Part shown: positions 13,179 to 24,567 of the stretch, one piece after another
Layout of the letters: each line of letters starts with the position of its first letter
How positions within the stretch are numbered: the first letter of the stretch is position 1
Origin: Discostella pseudostelligera
Taxonomy: Eukaryota; Bacillariophyta; Thalassiosirophyceae; Thalassiosirales; Thalassiosiraceae
NCBI GenBank assembly: GCA_036940085.1
Contig: JALLBK010000026.1
Location: forward strand, 62,001 to 126,000
DNA length: 64,000 bases
Reading direction: 5' to 3'
The notes under the pieces: model-generated
What the model was told of the DNA's origin: nothing
Databases searched by the model: none
Seen by the model: the letters and a program-made list of their open reading frames with translations, nothing else
Position numbers and translations under genes: made by a program

Positions 13179-16100
13179 TCAACCGCCAACATTCACATCG
13201 ACAGTTGGTTGAATTATGAAGAGCTGCAATTCATTATGCCCCGCTTTGTTTCCTCGGGAAACCGCCTGAACGCCCCAATTTTTACTGGTCGTTACCTGCA
13301 GCGCATCCTTTGACCCATGGACACGGGGTAACTTAACTAAATCGTAGCTGTCCTTTGTCAATTGAATTTGTACCTTCACTTCATTTCCCATTGATTGTTC
13401 GTCGTGAAGAATTTCGACCATCGACGCACCGTCGTTTCCTGACACCAAAACGGACACAGGTAAATCGTCTTCAGAGCGACCATCACCCGACATGATGAAG
13501 AGCTCGTTTGGATTCGAGTTTATCACGATGACCCCTTGCGCATGACGATGATTTTCTACTTTTTCCATGAAGCTGCAATCCCCGCGATAGATGATCTGCA
13601 CAAAACGCCTTTCATCATGAACAAAATCGTCCTCTAGTAGTCGAAATCGCTGGCGCTGGTCTACCTGTTGCACGTCATGTGGAGACTCGCACCCTATTTC
13701 GTCGCCAACCGGAGGCGGAACGAGAAGCCCCTGAACAACTTCTCCGCCATGTTGTTGTCTCAAGTTTGACACAGATGCTTTCCCAAACATTGCTGGCGAA
13801 CAAGGAAATTTGGATATATACAAGTCTCTCACTTCGGAGTTCAATGCTTTTGCTTCCTTCTTCGTAATCACAACTTCACATGTGAATGAGTTTGTCTCCA
13901 TGTCCGCCACTATCTCGAGGGACGAGAAACAATAACATTCAGATTCATGCGAGTGTATGAAAGTCAGTTGTATTCAGGTCACTCACCTACAACATGTCGA
14001 TGATATTCGTTGCCAACCAAATTAGGCTCTGAATCGTCTTCAATTGAGTAGTTCACCACGCGACTCCTTGAGAGACGGCCCCAACTGCCGTTCAATGACC
14101 TCCCGAAGAGTTCAATTTTATCTCCCAGATACCGTTTGACGAAAGTAGAGTACTGCTGACGTGTAGGAGGAACTGTCAATACGACCAATGCAAGTCTGCC
14201 TTCAATACCCGGTTTAGGATAGTTGTGAAATAGTGACACCTCAAGAAGCGCTTGTGAATCGAGATGCATTACAACGAAACCGTCACCAGCAGGAAATATG
14301 CTCACGTCGAAAGCGCCAAGACTTCCCCCCATGTCGTAGCGAGTTGCACCAGGAATGATGTCGCTTTGTGAACGGTTCATCTTTGCATTCTCATTGTCAT
14401 CTTGCGTGTCACTAACCGGACAACTTAAGTCGCTGTCTCCCACGATACCGTTAGCATAGAAATCAGTGCCATAAAAACAAGTCGAAAACAATGCAGTGAG
14501 CATTCGTTCATCAATGTCAGCTTTTGGAGACTGGTCGAGCGACAACATAGACCGATACTCTCTAGTACTATAATCCAATGAATCACCATGAAGCGCATGG
14601 GTCCATTGGAGGTCAGGATGATGGTAGTTTGGACATTGTTTACGGAGCCCCTCCATTCCAAGATGATCGAATTGTGAGCGAACTTGATTGATTGCTAAAA
14701 CTTCCGACGAAAGAATCCCAAACGATGCCGTATCAGCCGCTGAAATTAATTCCTTTCGCAAAGCCGGCCCCGACTCTAAGAATACGTCAGACTTTTCCTC
14801 GTGAGTTATTGTTGACTCATTCTGTGGCATTGTTTTGCCGACACTGAACCCATTATCAACAATTGGCAAAGACGAGTTTGAAACGATCTCTTTCAACAGT
14901 GTCCTTACTTGATCAAGTTGTGTGTCTAATCGGTTGTCGCCGACAGCGACCGACTCGACGAAATGAATTGGATGAGCCTCGGTGGTAAATATCCATTCTC
15001 GCTCGTTGTCGTTATGAAGAACGTTGTTGTCGGCGTCAAATGTTAGAAAGAGATATTTTATTGTTTCACTCAAAAAGTATGATGGCATTTCGTTCTGGTG
15101 ACGAGCTTTATACAGTGGCTGAAATGTTTGGGGATCAGTCACAACACTCCCTGTAGTTGTTGGCCCGACATTTGCTACTGTCGCAAACCCACACGGAGTC
15201 CACGACAGTTGATTGACTGCTCTTAACGCGAAGTCGGCCGCCCACAACCAGCTCGAAGTACTATGAGATGAGTTGGCATTGCAGCAAGGGCCACGGGTTG
15301 ATCCATGCAAACCAATCGAAGCAAGATGCAAGAAGTAACTACTCTCAAGTAATTCAGGACGCAACGGATGAATATTTCCAGAGTCTTCGGTCCTCCATCG
15401 AATGAAATCGAAACGCTCAGGCAATAGCCCGAGCAATTCTCTAACCGAAAAGAATGCATTCGCAGTTCTTGCAGATGGTACCATCTCTCCAAGCAATACT
15501 TGCAATCCAGGAAAGAAAGCCATGAGGCTCTCAAAGACATTTCTAACGTGACCGGAAAGTCCTTGGCTCATACCGACGTCCACATACCAACCGCCCACTC
15601 GAGAATGTTGTTGGACGCCAGCGTAGGCAACCGTGAACATTTTCCAGAAATCCGAATCTTCTGGAAACAACAAGTAGTGTTTGATGAGATACTCATAGAA
15701 CGAATCAGAATTCGATCCCACGCCACTAACAATCTCTGTCCACTCGCCGCTATGTACATCAATATGTTTTCCCAAAAGGTCTAACTGTGGCGACCGCCGT
15801 GACCAAAGGGCACGGGTAGCCGACTTTGCGGCTTCCCCAAAGGACCTATCGCCAGTCAGCCTCGACAGTAGTTCGAATTCAAGAGACAGAGAACCGGCTC
15901 CAGCAAGTGAAGCAACTTTGATTAAAAGAACGTGCATGATTAGGCTATGAATCTTGCAAAGGTATCGAGTGATTGAATAACTTTTAATTCCTCACCTGAT
16001 GTTTCGCCTCGAGGAACTCCATTAAGCAAATTGACTGTCCCATATGGAATCTGATTGCAAGTCAAGTAAATGAGCGAATATGCCAGCGAATAGTGATATA

Positions 16101-18077
16101 CAGCAACAATGAAAACGTCCAACTTACTCCAGTTTCAGTATCAAATGCATGCACAAGCCGTTTCCCAACATCATGCGCTAGCACAAGAAGGAACCCATCA
16201 TACTCCCAAGGCGGGGAGGCAATGTCCCTCTCATTATCGTTCTCGTTTGCTCTCCTTCTTGTTGTTGGACAATCCAGTGACTCTAACACACATGCATGGC
16301 TATCGTCATGGCCAACCACCATTCCAGCATCAGTAGAATTCAGAATATCTCCAGACGAATCCCAAACATCTGACTTTGATACACGATTTGTCATGAAGGC
16401 CAATGCCATTTGATGAGCACTCAGTAGCCCCCCAAGGACGCGGATAGTAGTTTCAAAAACGCTAACATTTTGATCAACTGAAAATAAACCACCCGCCTCT
16501 CCTTCTCGAAGACCATTCTTCCTTTTCCTCGCCCCACCTGCACCTCCTTCTTGAGACAATTGAAACTCACGCTTCATCTTCTCATCCAAGTAACGCAGTC
16601 GTTCCACACTTCGCGCAAACTCGGTGTAGTTTCCAAGAATGATGAACGTGTCCAATGTGTCAATTAATGTGAGAGCGGGCACTCGTACCAAGTCGAAGAC
16701 TCCAGGCGAGCAAGTGAGAGGCTTTAATTCGGAAGCAGGAAATGCGTTGTAAAAGTAGGAATCGTAGGCATGAGTAAACATCGATCGGAGAAGTTGCTTA
16801 TTTCCTTCAATCTGAGAGGGAGGCATGGGAGGGAAGGTATCATCGTCGCCAAGAGGATTCCCTTGAAGTAGACTTTGGAGCAAATGACGTATGTCGGATG
16901 GATCAATTGAATGAATTGGTTCCTCAGCGGAAATATCCAATGTTTCAGTTGCATTCTCTTCTCCATGTAGAGAACAAATCTTGCATGCCCTCAATATATA
17001 TTGGCATGGCTTTGGTTCTTCCGCTGATCGAATCATGACCTTTCCGTGATTTTGAAAGAATTCTTCCATCACAGGATGATTATTGCGGTGGCAGCATTCT
17101 TGGTCATAAATCACTTTGCTATGACGCTCCATTGATCCGGTACAAGCATCTCCACCAACGTAATATTCAATGGAATCAGATCGAATCAGTGACGTAGCTT
17201 CGTCATGCCCCCATACCGTAGAGATGTAGGATTCATATTCCGGCGAAAGCGGAGAGAGATACATTCCCAAATCAATAACTGTCGGGAGGAGAAATTGTAT
17301 CTTATCCGAAAGAACTGAGTTCGGTGGAAGTTTCAATATTTCTTCAGCATCATTGTTTGCATTGTGAAGTTTGGCATCCCAATGATCGGTAATAGCAATT
17401 GGCTCCAAATGTATCTGAGATAATGATATCTTGGGACAAAATCTGAAGGTCCAATGCGAGAACCGAGACAGTATACTACTGCCACTAATGCCTTCTTTCT
17501 CTTCGCTTCTGCCCATGTAATTATCTCTTGCATCGAATGAAGATTGCATACCATCATTGTAATATTCACAATCGTCAAAGGCAACGTCAACCGAAGGTAC
17601 TGAACTATTTGTATTCTCATGTTCATGAAGGAGCCTCGCATAGTGTGAGCGAACAGATAGCTCATAGAGTACTTTTCTCCGATTGGGAGTTTCCTCGTTG
17701 CTAGTACTGCGCTCTTTGGAACTGCCCTTCGAAGAATCTAATGCCGTGGTCTGTGAGCTCAGAGTAAGTGTCTGTTGCAAGTTTTGGAGAAACGATGACA
17801 ATGATCCTGATGGGAACTGAAAGTTGTTGATTTTCCTTTCCCCTATCACTGATTTGTCATTATTGAAGTCGGTGGTTTGGATATCATTATTTCCAAGAAT
17901 GGGGAAGATATCTGATAGCTTTAGATATCCACCGCCACCAGCACTATCATCTTCATTTCCTCCCTTGTTCAAAAAACTTTGATTTCCCGACGACGACGCC
18001 GATGCGATCGTCCACAGTTGGGTGGCGCAAAATACTGTTAATGCAGCCAGGGCGAAAAGAAGAAAAGGGATTTTCAT
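13179..18077 (-). CDS. EDEM: EDEM-type GH47 mannosidase with N-terminal MRH lectin domain and C-terminal PA domain
   Basis: Predicted ER mannosidase that trims misfolded glycoproteins for ERAD. Exons: 18077-16128, 16050-15996, 15915-13987 and 13909-13179 (1554 aa, far longer than the roughly 930 aa of EDEM3). Residues 1-30 are a signal peptide or anchor (FLLFALAALTVFC). Residues about 175-370 look like an OS-9/Yos9 MRH lectin domain: W209, Q221 (SLSQIH), Cys312, R318, Cys328, then EEPKPCQY with E354, C358 and Y360. This order matches the four mannose-contacting residues (Q, R, E, Y) of OS-9. GH47 starts near residue 425 (FTHAYDSYFYNAFP). It continues with SVFETTIRVLGGLLSAH, IPYGTVNLLNGVPRGET, EFELLSRLTGD, HPLRPELLESSYF and FTTEAHP. 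The last exon holds a PA domain (QIIYRGDCSFMEKVENH, GVIVINS), as in EDEM3. No KDEL is seen. EDEM identity is secure; the MRH call is by eye. Confidence 0.9.
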
Positions 18078-18575
18078 CCCCGATTGGCAGTGCTTACTTT
18101 ACGCAGGTCGATTATCGGGGAGGATTCATATCTACTGGATTTGGGTGGCTTCGTAGGGAGGCCATGGCCCAGGCCATCATGGTCAAGCTCAAGCGGATAC
18201 GATAACGATAGGTGGATGGCGACGATGACCGCGGCCTCGCCAAGCTTCGCCAAGCGAATGTCCCAATGTCGTGGAGTCTCGATTGTCCGCGGTGGCTTAA
18301 GCTACGGTACGGATTCTGTATGCACTGTTTAGTACTGTTTCCTCTCTACAGAGTAGAGCACTGAGAAGGTTTTTCAACTTTGAAATTCAAATTTGACATT
18401 GGCGCCCTATGTCGCTACGGCAAAGAGTCAGTTATGTAGAATCTTGCACAGCGGCAAAAAAGAGTCAAATGCCAAAGCCGCCCTCCTCCGACTCCTGTCC
18501 TAATATTAGGAGTATCTACTTCTGTCTCGTCCCGCTCCACTCTCATTCCCAACGCCGACGACTGACGGTAATAGC
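18078..18575. promoter_or_regulatory. Divergent promoter region, EDEM-like / CPT-CCT fusion
   Basis: Head-to-head region between two ER membrane/lumen genes. It includes an AT-rich near-palindrome around 18380-18397 (TTGAAATTCAAATTTG) and AGGAGTATCTACT at 18508-18520, a partial relative of the AAGTATCTT word found in other promoters here. Plus-strand frames in this gap show no family resemblance. Confidence 0.35.
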
Positions 18576-20228
18576 ATGAGCAACGGTATTCCCCCCTCCC
18601 GCACAAGCAGCAGCGGTGGCAGCAGCGGCGATCTCAGCAACTCCCGTATGCTCGACAGCATCACCACCGAGGGTTGGCTCGAACTCTTCCTCAATGCTGC
18701 CGAAAAACGTACCTTCAGTCAATGGAACGAAACCATTCATGACAAATCCCTCACCCACCGAGCTACCAAGAATATATTCGACCAAGTAGCCTCGTTAATT
18801 CCCGAGCATGTCGCACCCAATGTCATTACCGCCGCTGGATTTGCCTGTTTAGGACAGGCATGGTATGTCCAAAATCTATATGGCGCTACCTTCCCCACAG
18901 CATGCACTTGGTTTGCTGTGGCCAATATATTAATCTTCTTCGTGACCAATAGTGTCGATTCACGACATGCTGACCGATTACGACAACGGAGTGCCCTTGG
19001 AGAATTATTCAAATATAGTTGTGATTGCTGTTCGACGGTATTTTTGATTATTTTGGCAACCTATTGTTTGGGTGGGACGAGCAATGTCACCCAGTGGTAT
19101 GCCGTGCAAACAAGTCAATTGGTGCTGTTTACGAAACATTTAAGTGCGTTCCATCGGCATGCGGGAATACGGTACAATGTACTCACTGGACCGGGGGAAG
19201 TAATCCTGTCGGTGGTATTGGTATTGGCACTCCGGGCCATTACTGGTCTCGATTGGCTCGTCCGATTGTACGAAGTTACCTTGCATCGATTTATGTTTCA
19301 CCTCAACGACAAACATGATATTGAAATTCATGATGATATAAAAGACATCATTACCGATCCGTACAAACTTGGACCGGAAATGATTCAGCTTCTCTACGCC
19401 GGCATGTATGTTACGGCATTGGTGAAGACAATATTACTAAAGAAGGAACACAATTGGAGTCGATTCGGGATTATATTTTGCTTGACAATGCGATTCATTC
19501 CGGCAGTCTTTTTGCGATGGGGATTTGATCCCTCCACCTATGGTGTCTCGGCCGTGGATGTGGTAGTCGATGGTATGTTCTTGGCGGTATTGACGAGTGA
19601 TGTCACACTTGCGAAGATGGCAGGGCGCGAGATCCATCCCTGGGTGGTATTAATGTCAAGTGCTGCCGTACTAAGTCATGCAACAATTATTTTCCTCGTC
19701 GTGGTGTACTACATTGCGGTATTTGCCGATTTGTGCTCCTACCTCAATATGCCCTTGATGACGGTATGTCGAAATGTGTATTGCGATGGTGTGTACGATC
19801 TGTGTCACATTGGACACAAGACACTCTTTCGGAATGCGCTACTGTTCGGCAATCGTCTCTTTGTGGGTGTCGTGGGAGACAAGGATGCCTCGGCCTACAA
19901 ACGACCGCCGATAATGACACATGATGAACGATGCGCCGAAGTGGAAGGATGCAAAAGTGTAACGAAGGTCATTCGGAATTGTCCATGCTTTGGATTGACG
20001 AAGGAATTTTTAGACTATCATCAAATACACGTGGTAGCATTTGGAGAGGAGTATCTGGAACGTTATCCCAACCCCGATGATGATCCATACTATTCGGTAC
20101 CGAGAAAAATGGGAATTGCCCGTCCATTGCCTCGAACGAAGGGGTTATCGACGTCGGATCTGATCAAGAGAATTCAAAAGGCAAGGCCAGCCGATGTACG
20201 AAATGACAGCGGTGGCGATTCATCATGA
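18576..20228 (+). CDS. CDP-alcohol phosphotransferase-like membrane domain fused to CCT-type cytidylyltransferase
   Basis: Combines two consecutive Kennedy-pathway folds in one 550-aa chain without introns. Residues about 65-390 are a polytopic membrane domain like choline/ethanolamine phosphotransferases. Its CAPT motif aligns as TNSVDSRHADR followed by LGELFKYSCDC. The family pattern is D-x2-DG-x2-AR-x8-G-x3-D-x3-D. Here Asp1 is N125, Asp2 is D128, Gly is S129, Arg is D133, Asp3 is K146 and Asp4 is D150, so two metal-binding aspartates and the Arg are gone. Residues about 396-530 are a cytidylyltransferase: VYCDGVYDLCHIGHKTLF (HIGH at 411-414) and RTKGLSTS (520-527), both intact, with one catalytic domain as in phosphocholine-type CCT rather than two as in PCYT2. 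Likely product is CDP-choline or CDP-ethanolamine at the ER, with the membrane half perhaps a tether. It could instead keep weak or altered transferase activity. Confidence 0.9.
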   Translation: MSNGIPPSRTSSSGGSSGDLSNSRMLDSITTEGWLELFLNAAEKRTFSQWNETIHDKSLTHRATKNIFDQVASLIPEHVAPNVITAAGFACLGQAWYVQNLYGATFPTACTWFAVANILIFFVTNSVDSRHADRLRQRSALGELFKYSCDCCSTVFLIILATYCLGGTSNVTQWYAVQTSQLVLFTKHLSAFHRHAGIRYNVLTGPGEVILSVVLVLALRAITGLDWLVRLYEVTLHRFMFHLNDKHDIEIHDDIKDIITDPYKLGPEMIQLLYAGMYVTALVKTILLKKEHNWSRFGIIFCLTMRFIPAVFLRWGFDPSTYGVSAVDVVVDGMFLAVLTSDVTLAKMAGREIHPWVVLMSSAAVLSHATIIFLVVVYYIAVFADLCSYLNMPLMTVCRNVYCDGVYDLCHIGHKTLFRNALLFGNRLFVGVVGDKDASAYKRPPIMTHDERCAEVEGCKSVTKVIRNCPCFGLTKEFLDYHQIHVVAFGEEYLERYPNPDDDPYYSVPRKMGIARPLPRTKGLSTSDLIKRIQKARPADVRNDSGGDSS

Positions 20229-20364
20229 TGTGTAAAATATAGCTCAATGCGGATAATCCAATGTGTATTTTAGTCTCTACTTCGTATTGACATCAATTCT
20301 TCGATTTTAAGGGGATGATGCGCGTGTTGAACCAACTCCATGAACAATGAAATCCCTTTAATCC

Positions 20365-21692
20365 TTACTCTGATTCGTCGTCGCTACCCTCGTCATTATT
20401 TTTCTCATCCTCATCATCCTCTTCGAACTCCTCCTCTCCATCAATAGGTCCCTCCGGCACTGGATCTTTCATATCCAAATAACTCTTATCGAAAAAATGC
20501 AAACGAATATATCCATCCTCGGCACCACTAGCATAGCAACGTCCATTAGGATTGATGGCCAGGGCATTGATCGGACCAAAATGTCCCTTCACCGTTCCAA
20601 ACTCCTCCTCATATACCAAATGAAAGAATCGAGTCTCAAACTTACCAACCTTGCCTGACGTTGTCGTGACACTCATAGCCTCCTGTCCACCCCCGAGCAA
20701 AATATGATCCTTCGTCTCGGATATGACCGCATCATTCACTGGACGATCCGTCTTATATGTCTTCAAATGTTTCAAATCCACCACATCGTACAATTTGGCA
20801 GTAAAATCCGCCGAACTGGTAATGAACAATGTCTTATCCCGATTGAAGCTTACTCGATTAATCTTCTTTTCATGTGGGAAGAATTCTTCCAACTCCTCCC
20901 CGGTGACTGGGTCGTACAACCGAATCGATCCATTGTCAAATGTAACAAACAGTGCCTCGTTGAGATTGAGCCAAACGATATTGGTTGCATTGACACGTTT
21001 GCCATCAATTTTGGGCAATTCGATTTCGAGACGGGGTGAGTCGGAGTAGGTCGATGGGTCATCATTTTCGGGAACGTCGTAGACGGATATTTGAGCATTG
21101 TGTTCAACGAAGGGGTCGGAGATGGTAGCGAACATGTTGGAACCGTCGGCCCATGCCGCACCACGAACGGGACCGTGATGGGTGAATGTTTTGATGCATT
21201 CGCCTGTTTCGCAATTCCATAGTTTGGCAGTTCTGTTTGGATATATTTAAAGGTGCAGATATAAAATTGTCAGTGAATGTGAATGTTGGGCGGCAGAGAA
21301 TTAATAGAAGCGTTAAATTAGATGGCAGCAACACTACTTACGCATCGGCACTGGCCGTAACCACTCGTTTCGTAAAACGACAACAATCCAAATCCCATAC
21401 CGTTCCCTTGTGACCATTGAAGGTACCCAATCGTTCGCCATTCTCCGATCTCCAAACTGAGGGAGTGTGATCTTTCGACCCGGTGAAGAGCAAGTCACCG
21501 TCAAAGTTGAATTTGACGACAGTGATGGAACGTTCGTGCCCTTTTAATAGAATCGGCCTCTATTATTATTTGGTCGGAGCCGCAGGATGGAATAACAGAA
21601 ACATATCATTAGACAAATTTGCATGGCGACAAGGTGGCACGCTCCTGTAAATGGTATCGAAATGAACTTCGGAATGCCGGTAAACGCACCAT
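20365..21692 (-). CDS. EIF3I: Translation initiation factor eIF3 subunit i (WD40)
   Basis: WD40 propeller subunit of eIF3, acting in 43S pre-initiation complex assembly in the cytosol. Exons: 21692-21690 (the ATG alone), 21559-21342 and 21232-20365 (362 aa). The second exon begins directly with RPILLKGHERSI, the usual second to thirteenth residues of eIF3i. The frame upstream of it is closed by TAG, but a TAG acceptor there and an ATG followed by GTGCGT at 21692 give the expected M-RPILLKGHERS. Later joins give SADATAKLWNCETGEC. Conserved text includes HKGTVWDLDC, SFNRDKTLFITSSAD and KGHFGPINALAINPNG. The C-terminus adds an acidic tail (EEEFEEDDEDEKNNDEGSDD) beyond the usual roughly 325 aa. 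Its 3' end is 136 bp from the convergent fusion gene. Confidence 0.93.
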
Positions 21693-22180
21693 TTTCTTTT
21701 CCGTGAGCGATCAATAAACGGTGCAAATATATATATATGATAGATGGACTATCAAGACAGCGATGGAGGGAGGAGGACAACGATAATTGCTTGCTATTGC
21801 TTGGTAGTGGAGGTACTACTACCGACGATGTGGTCGTCGGCGGGGGCGGAAATGAAGAATGAGAGGCGGGCGGTGCATGGCGGTGGGAGACGAACAGACA
21901 GCATCCGCCAAATCTTTCGCCAATCGTTCATTAGGCGGGAAACCCCACGCCAATCTTTTGCCGCCAAATCTCTGCCACGTGTAAGTCCTACCAGTAGTCG
22001 AGTCTATCATTTGCCACGTGGTAGGTATGGTGGCACCTCACCTCTCTTTCTCATTATCGCACAGCATCGGATCATAATCATAATCATTGCATGAAAGACC
22101 TTTGCAGTCACCTGGATCAAGCTTGTGGCATTTTTCTCGGTCGGTCTAGTTTAATTGTTAGCAATTATTTATTCATCTTA
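21693..22180. promoter_or_regulatory. eIF3i upstream region
   Basis: Holds the eIF3i promoter and the 3' flank of the Deg gene. Candidate sites: an E2F-like GGCGGGAAA at 21935-21943, several CCGCCAAA words (near 21907 and 21961), and CACGTG boxes near 21975 and 22015. A (TA)n run lies near 21728-21739. A plus-strand frame of 116 codons (21744-22094) has no family resemblance. Confidence 0.35.
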
Positions 22181-24054
22181 TCACGACGATCTCAAAACGA
22201 TTGGCTTTCCTATTGAGTGCTCAGCACAGATTTCCTTCGTCGCCTGATCATTCATTTCACCATCGAGAATAACGAGCCTTCCTCCGTCTTTCGGGGCGAA
22301 TTCAAATGTCATAAATGGACCAGAACTTTGACTAATGAGCTCCTGCAGGTGACCAAGTGATCGAACCTCAACACCATTAAATTTTAGTAGATGAACATCG
22401 TACAGATTCTCATATCCCAAGTTGGCACGATGAGCAAGTACCTGAGCGAGGACCACTACTTCATCACCATCTTGTTTCAAAGGTTCATTTACCAAACTCA
22501 ATAAGTACGATATGTTGTCCGTGTAATAATCACTCCATGCTCCCTTCGCCTCGAGATATGGTACCGAAAGTGCGGTGAAGACAAAGCCCGAACAAATCAA
22601 ATACGGAGGAGGCTTGTTGTTAAAGTGACTCGGAACCAGTGATTTAATTGGTGACACAGGAAAGGAAACCTCAATCTCTTCACCCTCTCTCCATACTGTC
22701 AGACGTACAATATCGCCTTCGAATAAGGATGTTACATAGCAACCCAAATCCACACGTTCACCGCGGCGGAAGGGAACCTTCCCATCGTTACCCAGTGGTA
22801 TACCATCCACGGCCAATACCACATCCATACTACGGAGAATACCATTGGCGCCAGACGTGGGTTGGACTCTCCGTACCATGACTCCCGTGGATCGTTTGGT
22901 CTTCTTTTCGGTTCCGCCACTTCCATTGATTGTATTTCCAATATCGCCACCCAACTTTAAGAATTTACGAAACGCTTCATTCTCGAGAAAGCAAACGTCG
23001 ATACCCAGATGGCAAAATCCCTTGTACTTCTTGTACTTTCGCACATCCTCCAAAAAGTGTAAGACAACGCTCGATGGGACAACATAGCCAACATTCTCTA
23101 TACTCTCTTCGTCGAGACCTTGGAATGCCACACCGACCACCTCGAGATTTTCATTCACGACTGGTCCACCGGAATTGCCTGTAAGAAGAAGATGGTGATG
23201 ATGAGTGAGAAATTACAGTGCATGATGGCCAAGAAATATATTTGATATTGCATCGTACCTGGATTAATAGCAGCATCAATTTGCATCGACAATAGCCTTG
23301 CCCCCGCCTGAGCATACTCCTGCATTTCTATACGAGAGACCACACCTTTGGTAACACAAAGTGAATCCCCACCTGCGGGATATCCCAACACCTCCACCTC
23401 ATCTTGAAGTGGTGGGAGTGGCCCCAATGGCAATGCATAGGTTTTTCCATTTCCAGATTCTGTTGGAGCAAATAACGAGTCGACACGTAGCAATGCCAAA
23501 TCGCATTCATTTCCTACCGCCTCCACAATTGCCGCATGCTTTTCATCATCTCCCCGTCGTTGTACCTGTACTACACTCCCGTACTCTACCGAATGAGCAT
23601 TTGTCATGACACGATATCCAACACCCGGCACATCGAGTACAAATCCAGAAGAGGTGGAGGTGGTCTGATGTTTCTTTTGCCATGGAATTAAAAAGTCTGG
23701 TTCGGAGTGAGTTGCGTAGACTTTGACTACGGAATCTAATGTTGAGGTGAGTAACTTTTCGTCATCGTCGAGAGTGTCATCGTTGAAGGCATCGGAGTGA
23801 ATACTTTCGGCAATTAATGAGGAGGCAGGCCAGAATAGAGCTTGATTGTGTTCGGTTGTCGCCCTGAGAGGTGGATAGCTTCGATGAAATAATTGTTTTC
23901 TATTGATTCGGTGGGTGGTAAACCCTAGCGTTGGACCATCACGTGAGAGTGAGAGCGCAAGGGCCGCTGGGAGGCCAATGGCAATGGAGAGTACATGCAC
24001 TCCCATTCCCATCGCTGATGCTGATGTAGACGCCGCAACTATGTAGCCAACCAT
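22181..24054 (-). CDS. Deg/HtrA-type serine protease with PDZ region (plant DEG9/DEG2-like)
   Basis: ATP-independent trypsin-like protease for protein quality control. Exons: 24054-23259 and 23178-22181 (597 aa). The join restores the active-site motif: exon 1 ends IDAAINPG and exon 2 continues NSGGPVV, giving the catalytic Ser. His lies in MTNAHSVEYG and Asp in NECDLALLRVDS. Then come NVGYVVPSSVVLHFL and GICH-like GFCHLGIDVCFLEN, typical of the plant-type Deg group, followed by PDZ-like sequence (GVMVRRVQPTSGANGIL, VVLAVDGIPLGNDG). The N-terminus has a hydrophobic stretch (VLSIAIGLPAALALSLS) and then basic sequence, compatible with secretory or plastid import, though no clear ASAFAP motif is visible. 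Divergently arranged with the CtIP-like gene. Confidence 0.9.
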
Positions 24055-24567
24055 GCGAAATCGAGATCGAGAGTGCCCGACAGGTAGATAGTAACGTATT
24101 GAGGTGGAAATGAGGTCGTGTCAAGTAGGGAGCCCCCGCGCAACCATAGGGAAGGTGCCGAAATGGAATGGTGGTGATGGTGATGATTTTGAGTGAATTG
24201 ATGTGTGCTAGCTGCTTGCTGCTGCTTTGCTGGCAGCGGCAGCGCCACGTGTCATGGTCAGCGTGATCTGAATTTGTCTCAGTCTGTCCGTCGCTGCTGA
24301 CTCGCATGTTTCAGTCTGCCCGTCGACAGTGGCGCGCTTGGCTGCGGCAGTCGGCGGTCACTACCATACTTGACCATGGGATTTCCGCCTCCCTAGCTCT
24401 CGCAATTGCCGGGTTCAATTGCTCAACATGATAATCCTTCGCGTCTATCAACAATTGCAAACTGAAGCTCTCTCATATTAGGAAGATTGCATTCCTCTTC
24501 ACCAATCTCGAATGCCACAGAGAGAGGGGAATCTACCAAACAACAACAAATTTCAAATAATTGAACA
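24055..24567. promoter_or_regulatory. Divergent promoter region, Deg protease / CtIP-like gene
   Basis: Contains a CACGTG box near 24245 and two related direct copies of a TCTGTCCGTCG-like word (AGTCTGTCCGTCG at 24281-24293 and AGTCTGCCCGTCGAC at 24313-24325). The first word recurs in the SERCA upstream region. No protein or RNA gene is recognised. Confidence 0.35.

Noticed and set aside
12886..13212. 108-codon plus-strand frame before the EDEM-like gene end
   Set aside because: Overlaps the EDEM-like C-terminal coding exon, low-complexity composition, no recognisable family.
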